This document shows, piece after piece, positions 36,981-45,148 of a stretch of 64,000 nucleotides of DNA. Made by a program: the position numbers and the translations under genes. Numbering within the stretch: position 1 is the first letter of the stretch; every line of letters starts with the position of its first letter. The DNA is from a virus. The stretch spans positions 1-64,000 of IMG/VR virus record IMGVR_UViG_3300023184_000081; one strand, 5' to 3'. The notes below the pieces were generated by a model, which did no database searches, was not told the DNA's origin, and saw nothing but the letters and a program-made list of their open reading frames with translations.

Positions 36981-37370
36981 ATGCATCAATTGACAGATTC
37001 AAACTTTATATTATACGCAGCGCAAAATTATAATAATGCATCATGTATCGATGAGAAAGAATTTTACGATGATTTATCAAAGATAAAGAGTTTAAGTAAA
37101 TTATTCAACCGCTACATGAAAAGTGGCGAGTTGAATGATAAATTGATTTTGAATCATCTTATAATTTTATATAATGTTTTCGATCGTCAGGCTATAACTC
37201 GAATTCTTGTCTTTAAATTATACAGCTATCTTTATTATCTAAAGCCATTTTTGATTCTACTTGGATTTTGGCCGGAGAGAATAGAAGGAATTGGCATCAA
37301 TAATGAAACAATTATTAGTAGCGATATTCCTATGGATAATAATGTAGTAAATATACTCAGAAGAATATAG
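36981..37370 (+). CDS. Conserved T4-like phage protein (DUF7207-like)
   Basis: A 129-residue helical protein. The pattern FILYAAQNYNNASCIDEKEFYDDL, then FNRYMKSGELNDKLILNHLIILYNVF, matches a family widespread in marine T4-like phages next to head genes. Function unknown. It overlaps the next start by one base. Confidence 0.65.
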   Translation: MHQLTDSNFILYAAQNYNNASCIDEKEFYDDLSKIKSLSKLFNRYMKSGELNDKLILNHLIILYNVFDRQAITRILVFKLYSYLYYLKPFLILLGFWPERIEGIGINNETIISSDIPMDNNVVNILRRI

Positions 37371-37933
37371 TGGCCTCTCCAATTATCGATATCTATCTAG
37401 TCTATGAATTTATAAAAAGACTAGTTACGCCATTCAATAAGACTAAAGCGTTTTCTCTTGGTCTTATTGACGCTGATGGTAAAAAACTTAAAAATGCAGT
37501 TACGTCTCAAGAAAAAGACGCGATGGGTTATTTTGATCGTCTTGTATTTAATCTAAAAAGAATTCTAGAAAAAGTTCCTCTTGGTAAGAGTCAGATTGCG
37601 TCCTACGCAGCTGCTCTACTTCTATTGAGAGAACGAAACGAAGCAACTCTAATCGGAGACTATCCATTACAGCTTCGTGAAAAATTATACGAGCAAATGA
37701 AAGCTCTAGAATTAAATGAAGATGTCGGAGCAGTAGCTGCGCCTGCAAACGCAACTGGAGCCGCAGTCTCTGGAACTGGAGATAATGTCGCGTCATTTAA
37801 AGGAACTAAAACTAGCAAAACTATTTCTAAAATTCTACGCAGAAAAGGTATTAAGACTGAAGAAAATAAGTGCAATAAAACACGCGCAGGAATACAGTGT
37901 CCGACACATGGTATTAAATCATGTGGTTATTAA
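37370..37933 (+). CDS. Conserved T4-like virion-region protein
   Basis: A 187-residue protein with a GTG start at 37370. The IYLVYEFIKRLVTPFNKTKA beginning and GKSQIASYAAALLLLRERNE near residue 75 match a family conserved beside the previous one in T4-like marine phages. An Ala/Gly-rich linker follows, and a Cys-containing tail (NKCNKTRAGIQCPTHGIKSC) that could bind a metal. Function unknown. Confidence 0.65.
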   Translation: MASPIIDIYLVYEFIKRLVTPFNKTKAFSLGLIDADGKKLKNAVTSQEKDAMGYFDRLVFNLKRILEKVPLGKSQIASYAAALLLLRERNEATLIGDYPLQLREKLYEQMKALELNEDVGAVAAPANATGAAVSGTGDNVASFKGTKTSKTISKILRRKGIKTEENKCNKTRAGIQCPTHGIKSCGY

Positions 37934-38508
37934 GTTTCATTCCTACTGAAATTCTTCAATGGATGATTCATGGAATCGTTCTATTAGGTCTCTTCGCATT
38001 TATTTCTAGTTACTTTGTACCCGTATATGGAAAGATAATTTCTCCAATCGCAATATTGATTTTAGCATTTGGTGTATATTGTGAAGGTGGTTATTTTGTT
38101 GAAAAAGAATGGCGCAGTAAAGTAGAAGAAATGGAAAAGAAAGTTGCAGCGGCTGAAGAGAAATCTGCAGTAATAAATACAGTCATTAAAACTAAGATTG
38201 TTGAAAAGATAAAAGTAATCAAGGAAACAACCAAAGGGAATATAGAATATGTTGACCGTGTTGTTGCGAGGTATGATAACAAGTGCGTTCTGTCTAATGC
38301 TGCTGTCGGGGTGCATAACGCAGCCAGTCAAAATGTCTTGGCCAAAAGTTCCGGAGCAACTGATGAAGGAGCCTCCGATGTTAAAATCAGTGAGCTCGTC
38401 AGAACAGTCACAGAAAACTACGGTCTCTACTATCAAACCAGAGAGCAAGTAATCGGTTGGCAGATGTGGTACTCGGAACAGAAAAAGATTTTTGAAAGCG
38501 TAAAATGA
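37921..38508 (+). CDS. Inner-membrane spanin (Rz-like)
   Basis: A 195-residue protein. Two hydrophobic helices (about 10-32 and 38-60) are followed by a long charged periplasmic coiled-coil region (EKEWRSKVEEMEKKVAAAEEK onward). This is the topology of i-spanins, and the embedded lipoprotein at 38249 is the matching Rz1. Together they fuse the inner and outer membranes at the end of lysis. The spanin call rests on the embedded pair. Confidence 0.7.
   Translation: MWLLSFIPTEILQWMIHGIVLLGLFAFISSYFVPVYGKIISPIAILILAFGVYCEGGYFVEKEWRSKVEEMEKKVAAAEEKSAVINTVIKTKIVEKIKVIKETTKGNIEYVDRVVARYDNKCVLSNAAVGVHNAASQNVLAKSSGATDEGASDVKISELVRTVTENYGLYYQTREQVIGWQMWYSEQKKIFESVK
38249..38452 (+). CDS. Outer-membrane spanin lipoprotein (Rz1-like), embedded in Rz
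   Basis: A 67-residue protein in the +1 frame, entirely inside the Rz-like gene. It has a lipoprotein signal with lipobox LLSGC at about residues 18-22, and the mature chain is Pro/Ser-rich. AAAGGGA lies ten bases upstream of ATG 38249. This nested arrangement is the classic lambda Rz/Rz1 one. It would be anchored in the outer membrane and bind the i-spanin. Confidence 0.72.
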   Translation: MLTVLLRGMITSAFCLMLLSGCITQPVKMSWPKVPEQLMKEPPMLKSVSSSEQSQKTTVSTIKPESK

Positions 38509-38927
38509 AAAATTTCAAACAATTTTTAAATGAAGAATTTAAATTTCGGCGGACACTTGTTATGGATAAACCAGTTCATACCAAGACGATTACCTCAGAT
38601 GAATTGCTAAAGCACATCGGACGTTCGAAGATAAGATCTATGGTTAAACATCCATTTCATCGGGAGTATTTTAACAATGTTTCGCATGCTGGGTATCAAT
38701 ATCATCGTGATTCAAATGGTCATGAGCATGTTCTAGCAGCACCAGTTGATCCACAAAAGAAAAAAGACGGAACCGAGATTAGAAGAATGGTTCAGTTTGA
38801 TTTTTATAAGCGTTCTGTAAATAATGCTCATCTCTTTCATAATAAAGATAATGAACGTCACCATCCCGATGATGGTGGTAATAGAATTTGGCGTCACATA
38901 AGAAGTCATAAAGAGGATGAAGAATAA
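38505..38927 (+). CDS. Capsid-targeted internal protein
   Basis: A 140-residue basic, His-rich protein beginning MKNFKQFLNEEF, a T4-like targeting peptide with a cut site after Glu10. The mature part has VDPQKKKDGTEIRRMVQFDFYKR and a NERHHPDDGGNRIWRHI tail. Function unknown. It overlaps both neighbours by one to four bases. Confidence 0.6.
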   Translation: MKNFKQFLNEEFKFRRTLVMDKPVHTKTITSDELLKHIGRSKIRSMVKHPFHREYFNNVSHAGYQYHRDSNGHEHVLAAPVDPQKKKDGTEIRRMVQFDFYKRSVNNAHLFHNKDNERHHPDDGGNRIWRHIRSHKEDEE

Positions 38928-39412
38928 TGTTAACCTTTAAACAGTTTATAAGAAAACGTCCTCCTGAAAAATATTATGGACCAGACAGACGCGTTGGTCC
39001 TCGTAGAACTAAATCTGCAATTCCTGGAAATGTTGTGAAATGGGGTGGAAGAAGAAAAGTTGATGAAACAAAGAAAGATCCCTGCTGGAATGGATATAAG
39101 ATGTTGGGTATGAAAAAGAAGGGGAACAAAAAAGTTCCGAATTGTATTCCGGAAGCAGCAGTTGACGCCAAAGGATATAAGAGTTCTACAGGCGGATTAA
39201 CTCAAAAGGGTCGCGATCATTATAATAGCCAATCTGGCGGAAATCTCAAAGCACCAGTCACAACTCCTCCTTCGGAATTAAAAGCTGGAAGCAAAGCTGC
39301 TAATCGTAGAAAGTCTTTCTGCGCTCGTATGGGTGGAGTAGATGGTCCGATGACAAAGCCAAATGGTGAGCCAACACGTAAAGCTCTTGCCCTTAGAAAA
39401 TGGAATTGCTAG
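38927..39412 (+). CDS. DUF6321-like protein
   Basis: A 161-residue basic protein. It starts MLTFKQFIRKRP, similar to the targeting peptides but without the Glu cut site. It ends with the GGLTQKGRDHYNSQSGGNL, AGSKAANRRKSFCARMGG and ALALRKWNC segments typical of DUF6321, found in many marine T4-like phages. A CWNGYKMLG...NCIPE pair precedes it. Function unknown. Confidence 0.7.
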   Translation: MLTFKQFIRKRPPEKYYGPDRRVGPRRTKSAIPGNVVKWGGRRKVDETKKDPCWNGYKMLGMKKKGNKKVPNCIPEAAVDAKGYKSSTGGLTQKGRDHYNSQSGGNLKAPVTTPPSELKAGSKAANRRKSFCARMGGVDGPMTKPNGEPTRKALALRKWNC

Positions 39413-39831
39413 TGAAACTGTTAACAACAATCATACTTATTTTTTCTTTAAGTGGATGCGCGACTATATCTAATCTTTATGATTCATATTTTATGGCACC
39501 ATATGACACTAATGAACATTTTTTAGTCAATAAGATTAAATTTTATTCTGAGTTCTCAAAGAAAAACTGTGCAAATCATGAAGCTGCTAAAAGTTCAGCT
39601 ACAGAGCTCTTTTCATTATCAAGTCAGTTAAAGAGTTTTAGTGGAAATCTTCCACGAAATAAATCGACAATCCAAATGACTGATTCTTTATTCGTGCTCG
39701 TTGATGAACTATACATAAGATATGATACTGCAAAAGAAGTCAACAAAACTTATTGTGAGCTGAAACTACAATCGATTTCGGACTCTGCAAATACTATACA
39801 AAAAGTTATCGCAAAGAGGAATAGACCATGA
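39412..39831 (+). CDS. Lipoprotein
   Basis: A 139-residue lipoprotein: signal KLLTTIILIFSLSGC with the lipidated Cys near residue 16, then a helical periplasmic chain. The GTG at 39412 overlaps the previous stop (TAGTG). An ATG at 39400 gives four more residues and is equally possible. Location next to spanins suggests an envelope role in late infection. Confidence 0.6.
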   Translation: MKLLTTIILIFSLSGCATISNLYDSYFMAPYDTNEHFLVNKIKFYSEFSKKNCANHEAAKSSATELFSLSSQLKSFSGNLPRNKSTIQMTDSLFVLVDELYIRYDTAKEVNKTYCELKLQSISDSANTIQKVIAKRNRP

Positions 39832-40034
39832 CACCAGAAGAACTAGCAATAAGAGCACAAGACTTAAAACAGATGTTTGAATCTGGAGATTTGAGTAAAG
39901 AAGAATTTAAAGAACTGATTGATAACATAATTATAGTAGAAACAATAAATAATGATGCATTACGACTTGAAGAAAATATTGCAACTCGAGAAATTATTGT
40001 AGGAATTATTGACTTCGCATCGGTGTTAGTATAA
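39828..40034 (+). CDS. Small acidic protein (SHOCT-like helix pair)
   Basis: A 68-residue protein whose QMFESGDLSKEEFKELID segment looks like the SHOCT oligomerisation motif. It overlaps the lipoprotein gene by four bases. Function unknown. Confidence 0.5.
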   Translation: MTPEELAIRAQDLKQMFESGDLSKEEFKELIDNIIIVETINNDALRLEENIATREIIVGIIDFASVLV

Positions 40035-40050
40035 TATGAAAAAATAACCC

Positions 40051-40079
40051 TTGTAATTTAGCTTGTAGTATTATATAAT
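40051..40079 (+). promoter_or_regulatory. sigma70-type promoter giving a predicted leaderless mRNA
   Basis: TTGTAA at 40051-40056 and TATAAT at 40074-40079, spacer 17. Only six bases separate the -10 from the primase ATG at 40086, so transcription should begin at the A of that ATG. Confidence 0.7.
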
Positions 40080-40085
40080 GACTGT

Positions 40086-41093
40086 ATGATGACTCTTCAA
40101 ATTGATCAAAGATATATCGGGCTAATATCAGCCAAACTCCCTCTATTCAAGAAAAAAACAGAACGACTGTATAATTGTCGTTGTGTCTTTTGCGGCGATT
40201 CTAAAAAGAATCGCCTTCGTTCTCGGGGATATCTTCTAGAGTATAAGGGCAGTTTTCTTTTTAAGTGCCACAACTGTAATGTTGCAGTCTCATTAGATAA
40301 ACTAATTGAACATTTAGATCCTAGTCTACAGCGTGCGTATCGCTTAGAAAAGTTCAAGAGTAAACAAAGTAATGATTACACAATAATTCGAAATGATGTC
40401 ATTAAGAATATTGTTATTCCTAGAGTCGATTTGAGTGAGTATGGACTTATTCCTATTTCAGAATTGTCCTCACATCGTGCTCTTTCTTATTTAGAATCTA
40501 GAAAAATTCCAGTAAAATTTTATTCTGAATTGTATTATGTTCCTTCTATGAAAGAGCTAGAAAGATTCAGTCCGATGTATGAAGGAAAACTTTCTAAAGA
40601 AGAAAGAATTGCAATACCATATTATAATAAAGAAAATGAACTTGTAGGTCTAAGTTGTAGATCTATGGGTAATTCTTCATTACGATATCTCACTGTTAGA
40701 AAAACAAATGATCCTCTTGTTTATGGAATTCAAAATGTTGATCTGAATAAAACAGTATTCGTGATAGAAGGTCCATTCGATAGTATGTTCGTCGAAAACT
40801 CTATCGCGCCCGGCGGAACGGATTTCATCAAAGCAACAAACATGATACCAAAAGAAAATGCAGTCTTAGTTTTCGACAATCAGCCTAGAAATAAAGAAGT
40901 CATACAGCGTATGGAAAAAATGATTTCTTTTGGATATAGGATGGTTATTTGGCCTAACACTTGGAACTTCAAAGACATCAATGAGGCAATTATTTCTGGC
41001 ATGAATTCAAAAGACGTAGAAGACGTTCTAAATAGAAACTCCCACAAAGACTTATCTCTAAAATTAGCTTTACGAAATTGGAAAAAAATATGA
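40086..41093 (+). CDS. 61: DNA primase, T4 gp61 homologue
   Basis: A 335-residue DnaG-type primase. A zinc-binding set CVFC at about 33-36 and CHNC at 61-64 comes first. The catalytic region has a TOPRIM-like Glu (VFVIEGPFDSMF) near 220 and a VLVFDNQPRNKE Asp segment near 260. It lays down RNA primers with the gp41 helicase. No ribosome site precedes ATG 40086, and the promoter suggests a leaderless message. Confidence 0.9.
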   Translation: MMTLQIDQRYIGLISAKLPLFKKKTERLYNCRCVFCGDSKKNRLRSRGYLLEYKGSFLFKCHNCNVAVSLDKLIEHLDPSLQRAYRLEKFKSKQSNDYTIIRNDVIKNIVIPRVDLSEYGLIPISELSSHRALSYLESRKIPVKFYSELYYVPSMKELERFSPMYEGKLSKEERIAIPYYNKENELVGLSCRSMGNSSLRYLTVRKTNDPLVYGIQNVDLNKTVFVIEGPFDSMFVENSIAPGGTDFIKATNMIPKENAVLVFDNQPRNKEVIQRMEKMISFGYRMVIWPNTWNFKDINEAIISGMNSKDVEDVLNRNSHKDLSLKLALRNWKKI

Positions 41094-41755
41094 CAGTATC
41101 ACTTATATCCTATTCACAACAACCAGAAGGATGTCGCTGCAGCGGAAGTTCGTTGTTAGATATCATAGCATTTTGTGCTCGTGTTTCAAATCCAAGTAAT
41201 CAAAACAATACTGAAACGAATGAAAAACTTATTCGATATCTGATTAAGAATAATCATTGGTCTCCATTTGAGATGGTCACTGCTTGTTTAGAAATCACAA
41301 CGACTCGTGATATTGCACGTCAGATTCTTCGTCATCGCTCTTTCAGCTTTCAAGAATTCAGTCAGCGTTATGCAGATCCAACAAAAGATTTGAATTTCGT
41401 GACACGTGAAGCACGATTACAAGATTCTAAGAACAGACAGAATAGTATTGAGACTAATGATATTGCTCTAAATTTGAATTGGGAAACACAACAGAGTTAT
41501 ATTATGGACGCAGCGATTAAAACATATCGTTGGGCTATAGACAAAGGAATTGCCAAGGAACAGGCTCGCGCTGTTTTGCCAGAAGGACTGATCGAATCGA
41601 AATTGTATATGACCGGATCTATACGTTCTTGGATTCACTATATACAACTACGAAGTGGTCCTGAAACTCAAAAAGAACATAGACAAATTGCTTTGGAATG
41701 TGCAAACGCCTTAGGACCAATTTTTCCGATGATCACTGAATTTGTAAATCAATAA
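41090..41755 (+). CDS. thyX: Flavin-dependent thymidylate synthase ThyX
   Basis: A 221-residue enzyme with the ThyX motif RHRSFSFQEFSQRY at about residues 83-96. It has SPFEMVTACLEITTTRD upstream and a conserved RAVLPEG segment near 165. It makes dTMP from dUMP with FAD and folate. ATG 41090 overlaps the primase stop (ATGA); an in-frame ATG at 41078 is less likely. It belongs with the dCMP deaminase and RNR of this genome. Confidence 0.94.
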   Translation: MTVSLISYSQQPEGCRCSGSSLLDIIAFCARVSNPSNQNNTETNEKLIRYLIKNNHWSPFEMVTACLEITTTRDIARQILRHRSFSFQEFSQRYADPTKDLNFVTREARLQDSKNRQNSIETNDIALNLNWETQQSYIMDAAIKTYRWAIDKGIAKEQARAVLPEGLIESKLYMTGSIRSWIHYIQLRSGPETQKEHRQIALECANALGPIFPMITEFVNQ

Positions 41756-41776
41756 CAACAATATTGGAGTTAAAGT

Positions 41777-43561
41777 ATGTCGGAGATTAAGATAGACTAT
41801 TCGCGTGACAATTTATTCGATGAGCTAGGTATCAAGAGATTAAAAGAATCATACATGAAGAAGGGTGAGGAATCTCCTCAAGAAAGGTTTGCATATGTAT
41901 CCAAAATTTTCGGAAGCAATCCGGATCATGCTCAACGTCTTTATGATTATTCTAGTAAGCATTGGTTATCTTATTCTACTCCCGTTCTTTCTTACGATCA
42001 TACTGGTCGTGGGCTTCCTGTTTCATGCTATCTTAATTATATTGAAGATACTGCGGAAGGTTTAGTAGAGAATCTATCAGAAACAAATTGGCTTTCTATG
42101 ATGGGGGGTGGTGTTGGAATCGGTTTTGGTATTCGCAGTGCTGGCGATAAGTCTACTGGTGTTATGGCTCATCTTAAAATTTACGACGCTAGTTCTTTGG
42201 CATATCGCCAAGGTCGCACTCGCCGTGGGTCTTATGCTGCTTATCTTAATATTAATCATCCCGATATTATTTCTTTTCTTGATATGCGCAAGCCTACTGG
42301 CGATCTGAACATTCGTTGTCAGAACATGCATCATGGAATTAATATCACAGACGACTTTATGCAGATCATTGAGAACTGTATGATTAATCCGGAGTTCGAT
42401 GATAAGTGGGATTTAGTCGATCCTCACTCAAAAGAAATTCGTGATACAGTATCAGCGAAAGCTCTTTGGCAAAGCATATTGGAAATGAGAATGCTAACTG
42501 GAGAGCCATACATTCATTTCATTGATGAGTCTAATCGTAAACTTCCGAAGTGGCTTAGTGACAGAGGACTTCGTGTTCATCAATCGAATCTATGCTCAGA
42601 AATCATTCTTCCGACGAATGAAAAGAGAACTGCGATTTGTTGTCTTTCATCATTGAATCTAGAATATTTTGACGAATGGAAAAGTAATAAACAATTTCTG
42701 AGAGATGTTGCTGAGATGTTGGATAATGTTCTTCAGTGCTTCATTGATAATGCGCCTAAAGAAATTAAACGCGCAAAGTATTCAGCGCAGCGAGAACGTT
42801 CAATAGGAATTGGTGCTCTTGGATTCCATGCGTATCTTCAGAAAAACAATGTTCCATTTGAGAGCGCATCAGCAAAGAGTAGTAATTTGAAAATGTTCAA
42901 ACACATTCGAAAAGGATTAGATATAGCTAACTTAGAATTAGGAACAGAGAGAGGATCTGCTCCAGACGCAGAAGGAACAGGTCTTAGACTATCTCATCTA
43001 ATGTCAATTGCACCAAATGCATCAAGTTCAATTATTATGGGAAATACATCTCCATCAATTGAGCCATTCAGAGCCAATGCGTATCGTCAGGATACGATGT
43101 CTGGCGCTTCTCTGAATAAAAACAAATATCTAGATAAAATTATAAAGGATAAATGTGATGCCGATAAAAAGATGGACTACAACGAAATCTGGTCATCCAT
43201 CATCGCAAATGACGGTTCGGTCCAACACCTTGACATTCTCGACGACTGGCAGAGGGATGTTTTCAAAACAAGTATGGAGATCGACCAAAGATGGATTGTG
43301 GAACATGCAGCTGACAGACAGAGTTACATTGATCAGTCGCAATCCCTTAACCTATTTTTTCGGCCAAACTCCAACATAAAGTATATTCATGCAGTTCATT
43401 TTCAAGCATGGAAGCAAAAATTAAAGACGCTGTATTATTGCCGTTCTGAGAAAATTGGTAAGGCTGATAAAGTTGCTAAGAAAATTGAACGACAAGTGAT
43501 CGATGAGATTGATCTGAAACAACTTGTCGAAGGTGATTCCTGTTTGGCTTGCGAAGGATAA
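41777..43561 (+). CDS. nrdA: Ribonucleotide reductase large subunit NrdA
   Basis: A 594-residue class I large subunit. It has GLPVSCYLNYIED (redox Cys) near 80, NLCSEIILPT (radical Cys) near 275, and a C-terminal DSCLACEG redox pair. It is short because the N-terminal ATP cone is absent, so it probably escapes dATP inhibition. It reduces NDPs to dNDPs with the NrdB at 45.1 kb. GGAGTTAAAGT precedes ATG 41777. Confidence 0.94.
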   Translation: MSEIKIDYSRDNLFDELGIKRLKESYMKKGEESPQERFAYVSKIFGSNPDHAQRLYDYSSKHWLSYSTPVLSYDHTGRGLPVSCYLNYIEDTAEGLVENLSETNWLSMMGGGVGIGFGIRSAGDKSTGVMAHLKIYDASSLAYRQGRTRRGSYAAYLNINHPDIISFLDMRKPTGDLNIRCQNMHHGINITDDFMQIIENCMINPEFDDKWDLVDPHSKEIRDTVSAKALWQSILEMRMLTGEPYIHFIDESNRKLPKWLSDRGLRVHQSNLCSEIILPTNEKRTAICCLSSLNLEYFDEWKSNKQFLRDVAEMLDNVLQCFIDNAPKEIKRAKYSAQRERSIGIGALGFHAYLQKNNVPFESASAKSSNLKMFKHIRKGLDIANLELGTERGSAPDAEGTGLRLSHLMSIAPNASSSIIMGNTSPSIEPFRANAYRQDTMSGASLNKNKYLDKIIKDKCDADKKMDYNEIWSSIIANDGSVQHLDILDDWQRDVFKTSMEIDQRWIVEHAADRQSYIDQSQSLNLFFRPNSNIKYIHAVHFQAWKQKLKTLYYCRSEKIGKADKVAKKIERQVIDEIDLKQLVEGDSCLACEG

Positions 43562-43562
43562 T

Positions 43563-44897
43563 ATGGCATTTAATACAGAAAGTTTTTGTCCGGAACTATA
43601 TAATGCGATCGAAATCGACGAGCAAGGTGATTTCAAAATATGTTGTCTAGCTAACTCTGATGAAAATTTTGGCGTGGCGATGACTCAAGATGGCGTTAAG
43701 ATGAATATCATGACACATTCTATTTACGAAGCGATCAATAGTCCCACACACAATGCTCACAGACTTCTATTGAAGGATAATATAAAACCTGAAAGATGTA
43801 AGACCTGTTATCAGGAAGAAGCTGCGCATAGAATTGCTGGCGGTACGCACGATTCGACAAAGCGTCTTGTGAATCTATCAAGAGATTATTATGTAAAAGC
43901 TGATCAAGCACACGATTATACAAATCAAGATGGATCGTTGACATATCTCTCAAAAATTAAAATGTTAAGTCTTCGTTTTGGAAATTTTTGCAACTTTAAG
44001 TGTATTATGTGTAGTCCAAAACACAGTCATTTGTGGGCAGATGATCATGTTAAACTATATGGAACTAGAGAATTCGATAAAGGAAATAGTATTTATGAAA
44101 TACCATTAAATGAGAGAGGAAAGCTAGACGCAAAATCATTTCCATGGTGGGAAACGGATCAGTGGTGGAAGAAGTTCGATTCAGTGATTCCGACTTTGAG
44201 TTCTATGTATTTCACTGGCGGAGAACCATTTTTGATTCCGGCAATGGGTAAATGTTTGGATCGACTTATAGAAGCAGGAGTTTCAAAAGATATAACTCTA
44301 CAATATGACAGCAATATGTCGGTTATTAACGATAATATCATACAGAAATTTGAAAAGTTTAAAGGTATTTCTATTGCAGCCAGCGTCGATGATATAGAAG
44401 AACGATTCGAGTTAATTAGAGATCCTGGAAAATATGATGTTGTATTAGATAATATCAAAAACATTTTATCTATGAAAGAGAAAAAACATAACATCAATAT
44501 CAATATGACAATTACAAGTTGCATTGGAATAGCATCACCTTATGTAACTTCTAGAATAATTCCTCTAGCAGAAGAACTAAACTGTGATACTTTTTTTAGA
44601 TATCTAGAAGGGCCGAAATGGCTGAGTTTGAAATATATGTCACCTGGTTCCAAACTTCAAATGATTCGCGAACTAACTTCTATGAAAAATTCAGCATCTA
44701 AAGATCTAACAAAACATATTTATCAAACTCAAATTAATTTCTTGCATAAGTTTATGGATCTGCATGATCCGATATTAATTCAAACCTTTGTCATTAATAT
44801 GGACAAATTAGATAAACTACGAAATCATGACTGGAAGAAAACATTACCAGACGTCTACGAACTACTTTATAAATATTCACCAGAAGCATTTGAATGA
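43563..44897 (+). CDS. Radical SAM protein (twitch-domain type)
   Basis: A 444-residue radical SAM enzyme with the cluster motif CNFKCIMC (C-x3-C-x2-C pattern) near residue 143. A TGGEPFLIP motif near 219 fits the SAM-binding GGE. Extra Cys near the start (CPELYNAI, FKICCLA) and RCKTCYQEE near 79 could hold another cluster. It lies between nrdA and nrdB, a place where marine T4-like phages often carry such genes. Substrate unknown. Start ATG 43563 overlaps the end of nrdA closely. Confidence 0.8.
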   Translation: MAFNTESFCPELYNAIEIDEQGDFKICCLANSDENFGVAMTQDGVKMNIMTHSIYEAINSPTHNAHRLLLKDNIKPERCKTCYQEEAAHRIAGGTHDSTKRLVNLSRDYYVKADQAHDYTNQDGSLTYLSKIKMLSLRFGNFCNFKCIMCSPKHSHLWADDHVKLYGTREFDKGNSIYEIPLNERGKLDAKSFPWWETDQWWKKFDSVIPTLSSMYFTGGEPFLIPAMGKCLDRLIEAGVSKDITLQYDSNMSVINDNIIQKFEKFKGISIAASVDDIEERFELIRDPGKYDVVLDNIKNILSMKEKKHNININMTITSCIGIASPYVTSRIIPLAEELNCDTFFRYLEGPKWLSLKYMSPGSKLQMIRELTSMKNSASKDLTKHIYQTQINFLHKFMDLHDPILIQTFVINMDKLDKLRNHDWKKTLPDVYELLYKYSPEAFE

Positions 44898-45148
44898 AAA
44901 CATATATTCATGTGAATCAAAATGTTATACGATCAAATAAGAAATACGATGCTAATGATCCGATAATAACAGTCAAGCAAGGATCAAAAAATACTTATGG
45001 TCATGAAGTAATCATCAACGGTCCGTCGAGAGTTGTATATAGCAAAGACAATCCTCTCTCTTGTGGTGCAAGAGTTTGGATTGAAACGGAAAACGATGTA
45101 ACAATATTGGGAGCAGCAAAGTATGAGCGCAGGAAAAGTAAAAACTAA
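44894..45148 (+). CDS. Hypothetical protein between radical SAM and nrdB
   Basis: An 84-residue beta-rich protein (IHVNQNVIRSNKKY, then NPLSCGARVWIETENDV). It overlaps the radical SAM stop by four bases and the nrdB start by 26. Not recognised by family; the tight overlap suggests a role tied to RNR or the radical SAM protein. Confidence 0.6.
   Translation: MKTYIHVNQNVIRSNKKYDANDPIITVKQGSKNTYGHEVIINGPSRVVYSKDNPLSCGARVWIETENDVTILGAAKYERRKSKN

Noticed and set aside
44870-44880. TATAAATA within the end of the radical SAM gene
   Set aside because: It is just before the 84-residue gene, but it is in coding sequence and the operon is probably read through; evidence too weak to call a promoter.
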